DNA of 64,000 nucleotides from Streptomyces sp. CB01373 (lineage in GTDB: Bacteria; Actinomycetota; Actinomycetes; Streptomycetales; Streptomycetaceae): positions 62,001-126,000 of the forward strand of contig NZ_NNBK01000002.1 of the NCBI RefSeq assembly GCF_002803075.1. The letters run 5' to 3'. How positions within the stretch are numbered: the first letter of the stretch is position 1; every line of letters begins with the position of its first letter. Position numbers and translations under genes: made by a program. A model generated the notes under the pieces. It was not told the origin of the DNA and did no database searches. It worked only from the letters and a program-made list of their open reading frames with translations. Below are positions 35,664-46,031 of this stretch, piece by piece.

Positions 35664-37253
35664 ATGGCGGACATGAAGGTCGTGGCGGACATGAAGGCGA
35701 AAAGGGAGATCGAGCGGAAGTACGAGACCGGCGACGGCGGGCCGCCCGACCTGACCGGCGTCCTGACCGGCGTCCTGACCGGCGTCGGACCGGTCGCGGC
35801 CGTCGTCGACCGGGGCGCCGCCGAACTCGACGCCGTCTACTACGACACCCCCGACGAACGACTCACCGCCGACGGACTCACCCTGCGCCGCCGCACCGGC
35901 GGCCACGACGCGGGCTGGCACCTCAAGCTCCCGGTCACCACCGGCGTACGCGACGAGATCCACGCCCCCCTCTCCGACACCGTGCCACCCGCCCTCGCCG
36001 CGCTCGTCCGCTCCCGCGTCCGCGACGGCGAACTGCTCCCACTGGTCCGCCTCCGCACCCGGCGCGGCACCCGCCACCTCGTCGACGCCGACGGCACCCC
36101 GCTCGCCGAGGTCGCCGTCGACGCCGTACGCGCCGAACGGCTGACCGGCCACGGCGGCGCGGCCCAGTGGACCGAGATCGAGGTGGAACTCGCCGACGAC
36201 GGCGACCCGGCCCTCCTCGACGCCGTCGACGCCTGCCTGCGCGAAGCGGGCGTACGGCCCTCCCGGGCCCCCTCCAAACTGGCCCGCGCCCTGACCGAGA
36301 CCGCCACGCCGGACCACCCCGGCCCCGCACCGGCCCGGCACAAGGCCCCGAAGACGGCCGGCGACCACGTCCTCGCCTACCTGCGCGCCCAGCGCGACGC
36401 CCTCGTCGCACTCGACCCCGCCGTACGCCGCGACGAGTACGACTCCGTCCACCGCATGCGCGTCGCCACCCGCCGCCTGCGCAGCGCCCTGCGCACCTAC
36501 CGCACGGTCCTGGACCGGACCGCCACCGACCCGCTCCGCGCGGAACTGAAACGGCTCGCCACCGAACTCGGCCGCGACCGCGACCAGGAAGTCCTCACCG
36601 AACGCCTCACCGCCGCCCTCGACGACCTGCCCTACACCCTGGTCACCGGCCCCGTCCGCACCCGGCTGCGCACCTGGTCGGGGACCGCCCACGGCGACGC
36701 GCGCCGGCGGCTCGTCGCCGACCTCGACAGCGACCGCCATCTGGCCCTCCTCGACGCACTGGACGCCCTGCTCGCCGACCCGCCGCTGCGCCCGGCGGCC
36801 GCCGGCAAACCGGCCAAGGTGATCGCCAAGGCCGTACGCAAGGACCTCGCGGCGCTCTCCGCCCTGCTCCAGCACGCTCTCGACCAGCCGCCGGGCCACG
36901 ATCGCGACCTCGCCCTGCACGAGGCCCGCAAGAGGGCCAAGGCCACCCGGTACGCGGCCGAGGCGGCCGTGCCCGCCCTCGGCGATCCGGCCTCCGGTCT
37001 GGTGAAGGCGGCGAAGTCGCTGCAGAGCCTGCTCGGCGACCACCAGGACAGCGTCATGGCCCGCCGTACCCTGCGTGAACTGGCCGGACAGGCGCACGCG
37101 GCGGGGGAGAGCGCCTTCACGTACGGGGTGCTCCACGGCCGCGAGGAGCAGCGAGCCGCCGAGCTGGAGGCGCGGCTGCCGGACATCTGGAGGGCGATCA
37201 GGAAGGCCAGGAAGCAGGCCAGGAAGGGGAAGAAGGGGAGGACGGCCCTCTGA
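35664..37253 (+). CDS. CYTH and CHAD domain protein
   Basis: A 529-residue two-domain protein. The CYTH domain (residues 13-215) begins with EIERKYE, the ExExK-type signature of triphosphate tunnel enzymes, and contains alternating charged strands such as LTLRRRTGG and WHLKLPV. The CHAD domain (about 230-520) is helical with conserved His and Arg (YDSVHRMRVATRRLRSALRT, LHEARKRAKATRYAAEA) and binds polyphosphate. Hydrolysis of inorganic triphosphate or polyphosphate handling is likely. Near the N-terminus a 12-bp unit is repeated three times in tandem (35753-35788), giving LTGVLTGVLTGV. The start appears leaderless. Confidence 0.88.
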   Translation: MADMKVVADMKAKREIERKYETGDGGPPDLTGVLTGVLTGVGPVAAVVDRGAAELDAVYYDTPDERLTADGLTLRRRTGGHDAGWHLKLPVTTGVRDEIHAPLSDTVPPALAALVRSRVRDGELLPLVRLRTRRGTRHLVDADGTPLAEVAVDAVRAERLTGHGGAAQWTEIEVELADDGDPALLDAVDACLREAGVRPSRAPSKLARALTETATPDHPGPAPARHKAPKTAGDHVLAYLRAQRDALVALDPAVRRDEYDSVHRMRVATRRLRSALRTYRTVLDRTATDPLRAELKRLATELGRDRDQEVLTERLTAALDDLPYTLVTGPVRTRLRTWSGTAHGDARRRLVADLDSDRHLALLDALDALLADPPLRPAAAGKPAKVIAKAVRKDLAALSALLQHALDQPPGHDRDLALHEARKRAKATRYAAEAAVPALGDPASGLVKAAKSLQSLLGDHQDSVMARRTLRELAGQAHAAGESAFTYGVLHGREEQRAAELEARLPDIWRAIRKARKQARKGKKGRTAL

Positions 37254-37348
37254 GCGTTCCCCGCGACGGCCTTCCGGGCGTTCGGGGCAGTCCCGGGACC
37301 GGGTTACGCTTGGTGGTCACCCCTGTCAGCTCACGAAGGTCCGTCGAG

Positions 37349-39328
<1,980 letters not shown>

Positions 39329-39429
39329 GGTGAGCGAGGCACTCGATCGGGTCTGATGGGGAGGGGGCTCGTCGGTCTGTTGCATGTCTGTGGGCGACCA
39401 CATCCTCATGCCTGGGTATGCCTGTCAGG

Positions 39430-40107
39430 TCAGGAGACGAGGATGGAGATGCCGTCCCCGAGCAGCTTCAGCCCGAGGACGAAGAACAAGACCGCCATCA
39501 CGACGACATTGTGCTGAGCTGCCCAGTTTTTCCAGCTGCCGAGTGTGGTCTTGGCTTGCTCTCCCCCGAGCAGGAAAACTCCCAGTGGGGCCAGCAGGCC
39601 GAGGGTGGCGATCAGGACGAAGATCGCCAGAGATGCGATCTGCTGCCCTACCGGCAGGCCGGCTGAGCCGATCGCGGCCCCCGCGGCGATGGTCAGCGGG
39701 GCGTTCTTGGCGTTGAGCGCGGCCAGGGCCAGCCCGAGTGCGAAGACCTTGACCGGCGTGAGGCGGTCGATCGCGCTCATCCACTTCGGCAGCTGAGCTT
39801 GCGAGGGATCCCTTGGGCGCCGGTGCCATTGCCGGGCGCCGAAGAGGACGAGGAACAGGCCCAGGGCGAGCTTGAGGGCTCCTACCCAGGTGGCCGGGTG
39901 GTTGCGGGCGGAGGCACCTGCCGGGGACGCGATCGCCAGCATCACCGCGCCCAGTGCCGCGAGTCCCAGGATCCAGCCGACGGTGAAGAGGACGCCGTTG
40001 AGACGTCCTCGGGGCGTGGCGAGTATGAGGATGACGGCGATGATCGGGAGGGGACTGACCGCGACGGCCGCCGCGAAACCCAGCACGTCACCGAGAACTG
40101 CGCCCAT
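39430..40107 (-). CDS. GAP-family (Sap-like) membrane protein
   Basis: A 225-residue protein with six hydrophobic segments. SPLPIIAVILILATPRGRLN near the N-terminus and LNAKNAPLTIAAGAAI match the actinobacterial GAP/Sap family. Mycobacterial members help export glycolipids such as sulfolipid-1 and glycopeptidolipids. Which molecule is handled here is unknown. It is the leftmost gene of the accessory block and is divergent from the peroxidase module. Confidence 0.75.
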   Translation of the reverse strand: MGAVLGDVLGFAAAVAVSPLPIIAVILILATPRGRLNGVLFTVGWILGLAALGAVMLAIASPAGASARNHPATWVGALKLALGLFLVLFGARQWHRRPRDPSQAQLPKWMSAIDRLTPVKVFALGLALAALNAKNAPLTIAAGAAIGSAGLPVGQQIASLAIFVLIATLGLLAPLGVFLLGGEQAKTTLGSWKNWAAQHNVVVMAVLFFVLGLKLLGDGISILVS

Positions 40108-40527
40108 GGTTGCCTCCGCATGAGGTCAGGGTGGCGATCCGGTTGAGTAGGGCTTGGCGCGAGAGGGTGCCCCGACCGCCTCGGCGGCGCAACGGGTTGG
40201 TGTGCGATCGGCTGAGCACTGTCTCCACGGCCGTGCGGAAGAAGTGGCTGCCCGAATGGCGACGACGACGTACTCGGCACGTCCCATCCATTTCATCTTC
40301 CTGCGCCTGGCCGGATCTGTCCTCGGGAGCTTTTCGGGGCGGGAGGGATCAGGCTGGACGCCGCAGTGCCGGACTCTCCCGGGGATCCACCTCAGGTGAC
40401 CACAGTGCCGAGGGCCCGGGATGCGAGGCATTGCATCCGTAGTGAGGATTGATGTGTGGGGGCGATGGCGCCTCATGTCCGGGTGCTTGGCGGCCCTCGC
40501 ACCGATCCGTGGCAGGAGAATCACACG
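40108..40527. other. Intergenic region with a possible gene remnant
   Basis: 420 bp without a supported gene. On the minus strand around 40130-40250 a short frame (TAVETVLSRSHTNPLRRRGG) looks protein-like but has no start, stop context or family I can name, so it may be a remnant. The right part must hold the promoter of the peroxidase module. Confidence 0.35.
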
Positions 40528-41118
40528 ATGACTGCGACGACAGGTGCAACCCAGTCAGCTCACCCCGAGCGGCCAGGCAGGTCGGATGGGGTCTGCAGCG
40601 AGTTCACCGTCTTCACCGAGATCAAGCCGGGCCATGCGGATGCGTTGCGTGAGGATCTCGCCGCGATGGCCGACGTGGCGGATGACGAGAGGGTCCATGC
40701 GGCGCTGCGCCAGATCGGCACCCTGCATGACGCACGGCACGTGATCTTCGACAACGACACCCGCTTCATGTTCGCCAGCGTCTTCGACGGCTCCTGGGAC
40801 ACCTACATCGACGACTTCGCCAAGACGGTGGTCGGGGAACGCTTCGACAAGGTCTTCTCGCACAGCGAGGGGTTCCCCGGCGTCAAGGATCCAGGGGTGA
40901 AGGACTGGTTCATCGCCCACCAGGCGCCCGCGGGGGTCTTCGTCAGCGCCTATCCCGACCTGACCGTTCAGCAGATCTTCAAGGACCACCGCGTGGACGA
41001 CGCGTTCCAGGAGGTGCTGGACACCCCCGAGTTCCGGTCGGCCCTGGAGAACCCGGCCAACGCGGAGTTGGTGGCCACGCCTGCCTTCCAGAAGCTGTTG
41101 GAGGAAGCCTCGGCCTAG
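40528..41118 (+). CDS. Conserved protein of unknown function beside the Dyp peroxidase
   Basis: A 196-residue soluble protein. The first half (FTVFTEIKPGHADALREDLA ... ARHVIFDNDTRFMFASVFDG ... YIDDFAKTV) resembles a ferredoxin-like ABM-type fold, and the second half is helical. I have seen similar proteins next to haem peroxidases and catalase-like genes, but I know no function. CAGGAGA precedes the ATG. With the Dyp and catalase-like genes it forms a three-gene same-strand module with gaps of 109 and 55 bp. Confidence 0.7.
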   Translation: MTATTGATQSAHPERPGRSDGVCSEFTVFTEIKPGHADALREDLAAMADVADDERVHAALRQIGTLHDARHVIFDNDTRFMFASVFDGSWDTYIDDFAKTVVGERFDKVFSHSEGFPGVKDPGVKDWFIAHQAPAGVFVSAYPDLTVQQIFKDHRVDDAFQEVLDTPEFRSALENPANAELVATPAFQKLLEEASA

Positions 41119-41227
41119 AACCCGGACACAACCAATCCTCGGAACCGACCCAACGTTGGACCGCGTCGGTGGGTGCGGCCGCTGCGGGGCTGCCCAGGCA
41201 GAGACCGATGTGGAGGCACGAGCGATC

Positions 41228-42580
41228 ATGAACACTGCGGACAGCAGCAGCGCTGCCGGCGTCAGCGTCGAGATCGACGATGTCCAGAGCGGGGCGTTGC
41301 GTCCGAGGCCCGTGCCGTACGAGGGAAAGTTCGTCTTCCTGCGCGTCGATGACCGTCATGCCGGGCGTGCCCTGCTGCGGCGGCTGCTCCCGGTGACCTC
41401 GGGCGGTCTGCCCAGCGCGGACCGGAGCCAGGATGCCTGGGTCGCTGTGGCGTTCACCTATGAGGGGCTGAGGGCCCTGGGGGTACCCCAGGAGTCGCTG
41501 GACAGCTTTCCGCGGGCGTTTCGTGAGGGCATGGCCGCTCGGGCGGAGCTGATCGGCGACGTGGGCGAGAGTGCACCGGCCCACTGGGAGGCACCGTTCG
41601 GAACGGGCGATGTCCACATCGCCTTGAGTGTCCTCTCCTCAGATACGGCGCAGCTGGACAAGGAACTGAAGCGGGCCCGTGTCGCTTACGAGGAGGCCCC
41701 CGGTGTCCAGGTGATCTGGCAGCAGGACGTCCACCAGCTCCCGACCGGGCGCACCACCTTCGGGTTCCGTGACGGCATCAGCCATCCGAACATCGAGGGC
41801 GTCGGACTACCCGGCTCCAACCCGCGGGAAGCCCCCATCAAGGCCGGCGAGTTCATCCTCGGCTACCCCGATGAAACCGGCAGTCTGCCGCCCATGCCCA
41901 GCCCCGATGTGCTGGGGCACAACGGGACCTACGCGGCCGTCCGCAAGATCCACACCAACGTGGCGGCCTGGCGCCGGTACCTGCGCGCGAACAGCTCCAG
42001 CGCCGAGGAGGAGGCACTCCTGGCGGCCAAGATGGTCGGGCGCTGGCCGAGCGGAGCGCCGTTGACGCTGACCCCGGAGCACGATGATCCGGAGCTGGCG
42101 GCCGATGCGCACCGCGTCAACAACTTCCTGTACCGGGAGAACGACGACCGGGGGTACCGGTGCCCCGCCGGTGCGCACATCCGGCGCACCAACCCCCGTG
42201 ATTCCACCATCATCGGCGATGCGCGGATGCACCGCCTCATCCGCCGTGGCACCACCTACGGCCCGCCGCTGCCAGAGGGCGTGCTGGAGGACGACGGCGC
42301 CGACCGGGGCCTGGTCGGAGTCTTCCTCGGGGCCCATCTGGAACGGCAGTTTGAGTTCATCAAGGCCGAATGGGTCAACGACGGCAATTTCATCGGCTAC
42401 CCCGGCGAGAAGGACCCGGTAGCCGGGCATCACGGCGGAACCGGCAGCGTCACCATCCCGGAGAAGCCGGTTCGGCGCCGTCTGCAGAACCTGCCCAGCT
42501 TCGTGGTCACCCGGGGCGGCGAGTACTGCTTTGTGCCGGGGCTGCGCGCCTTGCGCTGGCTCGCCGAACTGGAGGACTGA
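41228..42580 (+). CDS. Dyp-type haem peroxidase
   Basis: A 450-residue peroxidase of the dye-decolourising superfamily. The distal catalytic motif GFRDG is present (FGFRDGISHP, Asp182) and the proximal haem ligand is His317 in GAHIRRTNPRD. No Tat signal or other export signal is visible, and the length is that of the larger C/D (V) class rather than the exported A class. It oxidises phenols, dyes or lignin-like compounds with peroxide, or protects against peroxide. The ATG at 41228 follows GGAGG. Confidence 0.9.
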   Translation: MNTADSSSAAGVSVEIDDVQSGALRPRPVPYEGKFVFLRVDDRHAGRALLRRLLPVTSGGLPSADRSQDAWVAVAFTYEGLRALGVPQESLDSFPRAFREGMAARAELIGDVGESAPAHWEAPFGTGDVHIALSVLSSDTAQLDKELKRARVAYEEAPGVQVIWQQDVHQLPTGRTTFGFRDGISHPNIEGVGLPGSNPREAPIKAGEFILGYPDETGSLPPMPSPDVLGHNGTYAAVRKIHTNVAAWRRYLRANSSSAEEEALLAAKMVGRWPSGAPLTLTPEHDDPELAADAHRVNNFLYRENDDRGYRCPAGAHIRRTNPRDSTIIGDARMHRLIRRGTTYGPPLPEGVLEDDGADRGLVGVFLGAHLERQFEFIKAEWVNDGNFIGYPGEKDPVAGHHGGTGSVTIPEKPVRRRLQNLPSFVVTRGGEYCFVPGLRALRWLAELED

Positions 42581-42635
42581 CGGCGATTCCCATTCCCTGA
42601 GGTCCGATCACGCTCTCCGAGGAGAGGTCGAAGTC

Positions 42636-43766
42636 ATGGCAGCACAGTTCGTCCGCTACACGCCTGATGTCGAAGACGACGACCCGGACTTCGACCGCAA
42701 CGTGCAGATGGTGATCGAGAAGACCGAGAGCTACATCGCCGAGTCGGTCGAGGCCGGCGGCACCGGACGGGCCCTGCGCGACGCCCATGCCAAGGGCTAC
42801 GGGCTGGTCCGAGGGGAAGTGGAGATCCTGGACGGGCTGCCCCCCGAGTACGCCCAGGGCATCTACGCGACTCCGGGAACCCACGACGCGCTCATCCGCT
42901 TCTCCAACGGCTCGCCCCACGCCGGAGCCGACGCGCGACTGGGCGCCGCCACCGGACTGGCGCTGAAGATGTTCAACATCCCCGGCCCGACCCTGCTGGA
43001 AGACGAACCGGACACTGGCACATTCGACTACGCCAACATCAACGGACCGATCTTCTTCTGCAACACGGTCGAGCACTACCTGTTCATCCAGGAACTGTTC
43101 CTGAACGCGCCGGCCTACTTCTCCCAGGGCCGACCCGGCGCACATCGTTTCTTCACCGAGTTCGTGACCGGAAAGGGAACGCTGGACCACGACAACTGGG
43201 CATGGGATGAATTCCTGGCCTTCCTGCGCCTGACAAAGATCTCCCCGGTCAACGTACTGCTGTCGAGCTACTGGACGATGGGCGCAGTCCGGCACGGGGA
43301 CTACATCGCCAAGGTGCGCATCACCCCGGACCCGTCCTTCGCCTCCGCGGTGGTCCGGCGCACCATCGACCCGACTTCCGCGTCGGAGGTCTTCCGACCG
43401 GCCCTGCAGGCCGAACTCCAAGAGCGGCCCTACGCCTTCGACATCCAGGTCCAGCTCTGCACCGACCTACAGCGCATGCCGGTGGAGGACACCACCGTGG
43501 AATGGCCCGAACAGCTCTCGCCGTCCGTCACCGTGGCGAAACTGCGACTGCCGCAACAGGACATCTCCGACCCGGAGAACCTGGAGAAGATGGACTCACT
43601 GTCCTTCACCCCCTGGCGGGTCACCGCCGAACACGCCCCCCTGGGCAACATCATGCGAGCCCGCAAAGAGGTCTACCGGCGGTCCTCCATCGCGCGCCAC
43701 AAGCTCAACCACCAGCCGCGCACAGAGCCCCGCAGCGCCGACGAGGTACTTGGCCCGGCCCAATGA
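42636..43766 (+). CDS. Catalase-superfamily haem protein
   Basis: A 376-residue protein. LIRFSNGSPHAG with the RFSN block, YANINGPIFFCNTVEHYLFI and a large middle region (SSYWTMGAVRHGDYIAKVRI) resemble the catalase-like proteins related to SrpA and allene-oxide-synthase domains rather than true KatA/KatE catalases. The N-terminal VERxxxR-type catalase core with the distal His is not evident. It may act on fatty-acid or organic hydroperoxides. GAGGAGAGG precedes the ATG. It ends 110 bp from the convergent ars operon. Confidence 0.75.
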   Translation: MAAQFVRYTPDVEDDDPDFDRNVQMVIEKTESYIAESVEAGGTGRALRDAHAKGYGLVRGEVEILDGLPPEYAQGIYATPGTHDALIRFSNGSPHAGADARLGAATGLALKMFNIPGPTLLEDEPDTGTFDYANINGPIFFCNTVEHYLFIQELFLNAPAYFSQGRPGAHRFFTEFVTGKGTLDHDNWAWDEFLAFLRLTKISPVNVLLSSYWTMGAVRHGDYIAKVRITPDPSFASAVVRRTIDPTSASEVFRPALQAELQERPYAFDIQVQLCTDLQRMPVEDTTVEWPEQLSPSVTVAKLRLPQQDISDPENLEKMDSLSFTPWRVTAEHAPLGNIMRARKEVYRRSSIARHKLNHQPRTEPRSADEVLGPAQ

Positions 43767-43875
43767 GGCCGACTGATGTAACGGCAAGCGACCCCGATCA
43801 CAATCCCTGCGCGATGTGCCGACATGGGCCGGCCGTACCTGGCTTCGGAGTACGGGCAGCACCTCGGTGTGCGCC

Positions 43876-44382
43876 CTATGCGACCGCAGGGCTGCGGCGT
43901 TCGATGAGCACGACGTCGCGCCATACGCCGTGATGCCGGCCGATGCGTTCGCGCGTGCCGATGATGCGGAAGCCCGCCTTCTGGTGCAGGGCGAGGCTGC
44001 TGGTGTTCTCGGGGAAGATGCCTGACTGGATGGTCCAGATGCCCGCTGCTTCGGTCGAGGCGATCAACGCGTTCAGCAACGCCGTGCCGACTCCTCGGCC
44101 GCGGGCGTCAGGGTGGACGTACAGCGAGTGCTCGACCACGCCGGCATAGACGCACCGGTCGGACACCGGCACCGCCGCGACCCAGCCCAGCACCTTGCCG
44201 CCCTGGTCCACGGCGACGTGCCGGTGGTCGGACAGCTTGGTGGCGTTGAATCGTTCCCAGGTGGGTGCGGCGGTCTCGAAGGTGGCGTCGCCCTCGTCGA
44301 TGCCGCGTCGGTAGATCCTCAGAACCTCGGCGGCGTGCTCGGGGCCCATGGCCACGATGCGAACCTCGGTCGCGGCACTCAC
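43876..44382 (-). CDS. arsN: ArsN-type N-acetyltransferase (phosphinothricin/arsinothricin acetyltransferase family)
   Basis: A 168-residue GNAT enzyme. Family marks are YRRGIDEGDATFETAAPTWE, the acetyl-CoA loop HPDARGRGVGTALLNALI, GIWTIQSGIFPENTSSLALH and the end GVWRDVVLIERRS. ArsN enzymes acetylate the amino group of arsinothricin, and close relatives act on phosphinothricin. The GTG at 44382 overlaps the arsC stop (GTGA), so the two are translationally coupled. Last gene of the arsR operon. The exact substrate is inferred from family and context. Confidence 0.85.
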   Translation of the reverse strand: MSAATEVRIVAMGPEHAAEVLRIYRRGIDEGDATFETAAPTWERFNATKLSDHRHVAVDQGGKVLGWVAAVPVSDRCVYAGVVEHSLYVHPDARGRGVGTALLNALIASTEAAGIWTIQSGIFPENTSSLALHQKAGFRIIGTRERIGRHHGVWRDVVLIERRSPAVA

Positions 44383-44801
44383 GCTTGCTCCGCCGGGGCG
44401 ATCTCGTCGATCAGGCCGCGGATGCGCTTCTGGATCTCGTCGCGGATGGGGCGGACGGCGTCGACGCCCTGTCCGGCCGGGTCGGGGAGCTCCCAGTCGA
44501 GGTAGCGCTTGCCGGGAAAGACGGGGCAGGTGTCGCCGCAGCCCATGGTGATGACCACGTCGGAGGCCTGGACGGCTTCGACCGTGAGCACCTTGGGCAC
44601 CTCGGCGGAGATGTCGATGCCCGCCTCCGACATCGCTTCGACGACGGCCGGGTTGACCGTGTCGGCGGGCGCGGACCCGGCGGAGCGGACCTGTACGCGG
44701 TCGCCCGCGAGGTGGGTGAGGAACGCTGCGGCCATTTGGGAGCGCCCGGCGTTGTGGACGCAGACGAACAGCACGGAGGGACGTTCAGCGGAGGTGTTCA
44801 T
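44379..44801 (-). CDS. arsC: Arsenate reductase, low-molecular-weight phosphatase type
   Basis: A 140-residue ArsC with the phosphatase-like loop CVHNAGRS (Cys14 to Arg20 and Ser21) that attacks arsenate. Two further cysteines, Cys88 and Cys92 in MGCGDTCPV, can form the disulphide relay, so reduction by thioredoxin is possible; in actinobacteria mycothiol and mycoredoxin are an alternative. It produces arsenite, which must then leave the cell, probably through the channel encoded just upstream. It begins 30 bp after that gene. Confidence 0.93.
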   Translation of the reverse strand: MNTSAERPSVLFVCVHNAGRSQMAAAFLTHLAGDRVQVRSAGSAPADTVNPAVVEAMSEAGIDISAEVPKVLTVEAVQASDVVITMGCGDTCPVFPGKRYLDWELPDPAGQGVDAVRPIRDEIQKRIRGLIDEIAPAEQA

Positions 44802-44831
44802 GGTCAGTGTGTCTTTCTGGGCGGAGGCCGG

Positions 44832-45575
44832 TCAGGGGAGCTTGGGAGCGGCGAGTTCGGGTTCGCCTTGGAGAGGAATGGCTGCGGTCTGCGCGGGTGC
44901 TGGGCGTCCGAAGACCGCAAGCACCAGCCCCAGCCCCAGCGCGGCACCCACCAGTTGGGCCACGATGAACGGGCCGAGCGAGCCGGGGGCGATGCCGGCG
45001 AAGGTGTCGGTGAAGGCCCGGCCGATGGTGACCGCCGGGTTCGCGAAAGAGGTGGAGGACGTGAACCAGTACGCCGCTCCGATGTACGACGCCACGGCCA
45101 CCGGGCCGAACTGGGCGCGGTCGGAGCGGGCCAAGCCGAAGATCAGCAGGACGAGTCCGGCGGTCGCGACCACCTCGCCCAGCCACAGGTGACCGGCGGA
45201 GCGGTCATGGGTGGACCACTGGACGAGCGGTTTGCCGAACATGGCGTCGGCCACGACGGCACCGGCGATGGCTCCCATGATCTGGGCCGGGATGTAGGCG
45301 GCGACGTCCCGCGCGGTCGGTGCATCCTCGCTGCGGCGGCCGGTGAGCCAGGCGGCAAGGGTGACGACGGGGTTGAAGTGTGCACCGGAGACCGGCCCCA
45401 GAAGCGCGATGAGCACGCCCAGGCCGAAGACCGTGGCCAGCGAGTTGGCCAGCAGTTGCACGCCGACATCCCTGGTCAGCTCGGTGGCCTGGATGCCGGA
45501 GCCGACGACCACCGCGACCAGGGCGGCCGACCCCACAGCTTCGGCGGCGGCCCGGCGGCCCAGCGGGGCGCTCAC
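44832..45575 (-). CDS. Aquaglyceroporin (MIP family), predicted arsenite channel
   Basis: A 247-residue channel with six membrane helices and two half-helix motifs: HFNPVV (NPV instead of NPA) near residue 67 and FANPAV near residue 180. The position between arsR and arsC parallels aqpS of Sinorhizobium meliloti, where the channel lets internally formed arsenite flow out down its gradient. No ArsB or ACR3 pump gene is in the locus. The GTG at 45575 overlaps the arsR stop by 4 bp. Confidence 0.88.
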   Translation of the reverse strand: MSAPLGRRAAAEAVGSAALVAVVVGSGIQATELTRDVGVQLLANSLATVFGLGVLIALLGPVSGAHFNPVVTLAAWLTGRRSEDAPTARDVAAYIPAQIMGAIAGAVVADAMFGKPLVQWSTHDRSAGHLWLGEVVATAGLVLLIFGLARSDRAQFGPVAVASYIGAAYWFTSSTSFANPAVTIGRAFTDTFAGIAPGSLGPFIVAQLVGAALGLGLVLAVFGRPAPAQTAAIPLQGEPELAAPKLP

Positions 45576-45952
45576 GCGGTTGACTCGGCCGTCTGCGATG
45601 TCTTCAGGAAGGCGGCGAGCCGCTCGAGGGTGGCGGGCAGCGCCCAGTAGTAGACCCACGTGCCGCGCCGCTCGCAGTCGATCAGACCGGCCTGCCGCAG
45701 CAGCTTGAGGTGATGCGAGATCGTCGGCTGGGACAGGTCGAAAGCCGGCGTCAGGTCACAGACGCAGACCTCACCGCCCGCCCGTGAGGCGATCATCGAC
45801 AGCAGGCGCAGGCGTACCGGGTCGCCCAGCGCCTTGAACAGCTTCGCCAGCTCCGCCGCATGGTCCTCGCTCAGGGGAGCGGTCACCAGCCCGGGGCAGC
45901 ACGCGCCGTTCTCGTCGCTCTCTCCGAGCACCACAAGCTCCTGCTTCGACAT
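45572..45952 (-). CDS. arsR: ArsR-family arsenite-responsive repressor
   Basis: A 126-residue winged-helix regulator. The recognition helix is LSQPTISHHLKLLRQAGLI and the wing CERRGTWVYYW. Cysteines sit as a pair near the N-terminus (Cys18, Cys19 in GACCPG) and in VCVCDL (Cys63, Cys65). This resembles the As(III) site of Corynebacterium glutamicum ArsR, made by an N-terminal Cys pair and one Cys near the DNA-binding helix, more than the ELCVCDL-only type. It probably represses its own operon and the divergent arsI until arsenite binds. Confidence 0.92.
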   Translation of the reverse strand: MSKQELVVLGESDENGACCPGLVTAPLSEDHAAELAKLFKALGDPVRLRLLSMIASRAGGEVCVCDLTPAFDLSQPTISHHLKLLRQAGLIDCERRGTWVYYWALPATLERLAAFLKTSQTAESTA

Positions 45953-45988
45953 GCGTCTATGTTGACAGCCTTCGATCCAAGTCGCAAG

Positions 45989-46014
45989 CTTGCATCGACA
46001 GACATCAATGCAAG
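45989..46014. promoter_or_regulatory. Candidate ArsR operator
   Basis: A 7-bp inverted repeat CTTGCAT/ATGCAAG (45989-45995 and 46008-46014) with a 12-nt centre lies in the 79-bp gap between the divergent arsR and arsI starts. A dyad of this size fits an ArsR dimer site that could control both directions. Confidence 0.6.
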
Positions 46015-46031
46015 CCGATGGGAGCCCTGCC

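Noticed and set aside
40088..40291. Small minus-strand gene upstream of the GAP protein
   Set aside because: No start signal, overlaps the GAP gene start and has no recognisable family; noted as a possible remnant only.
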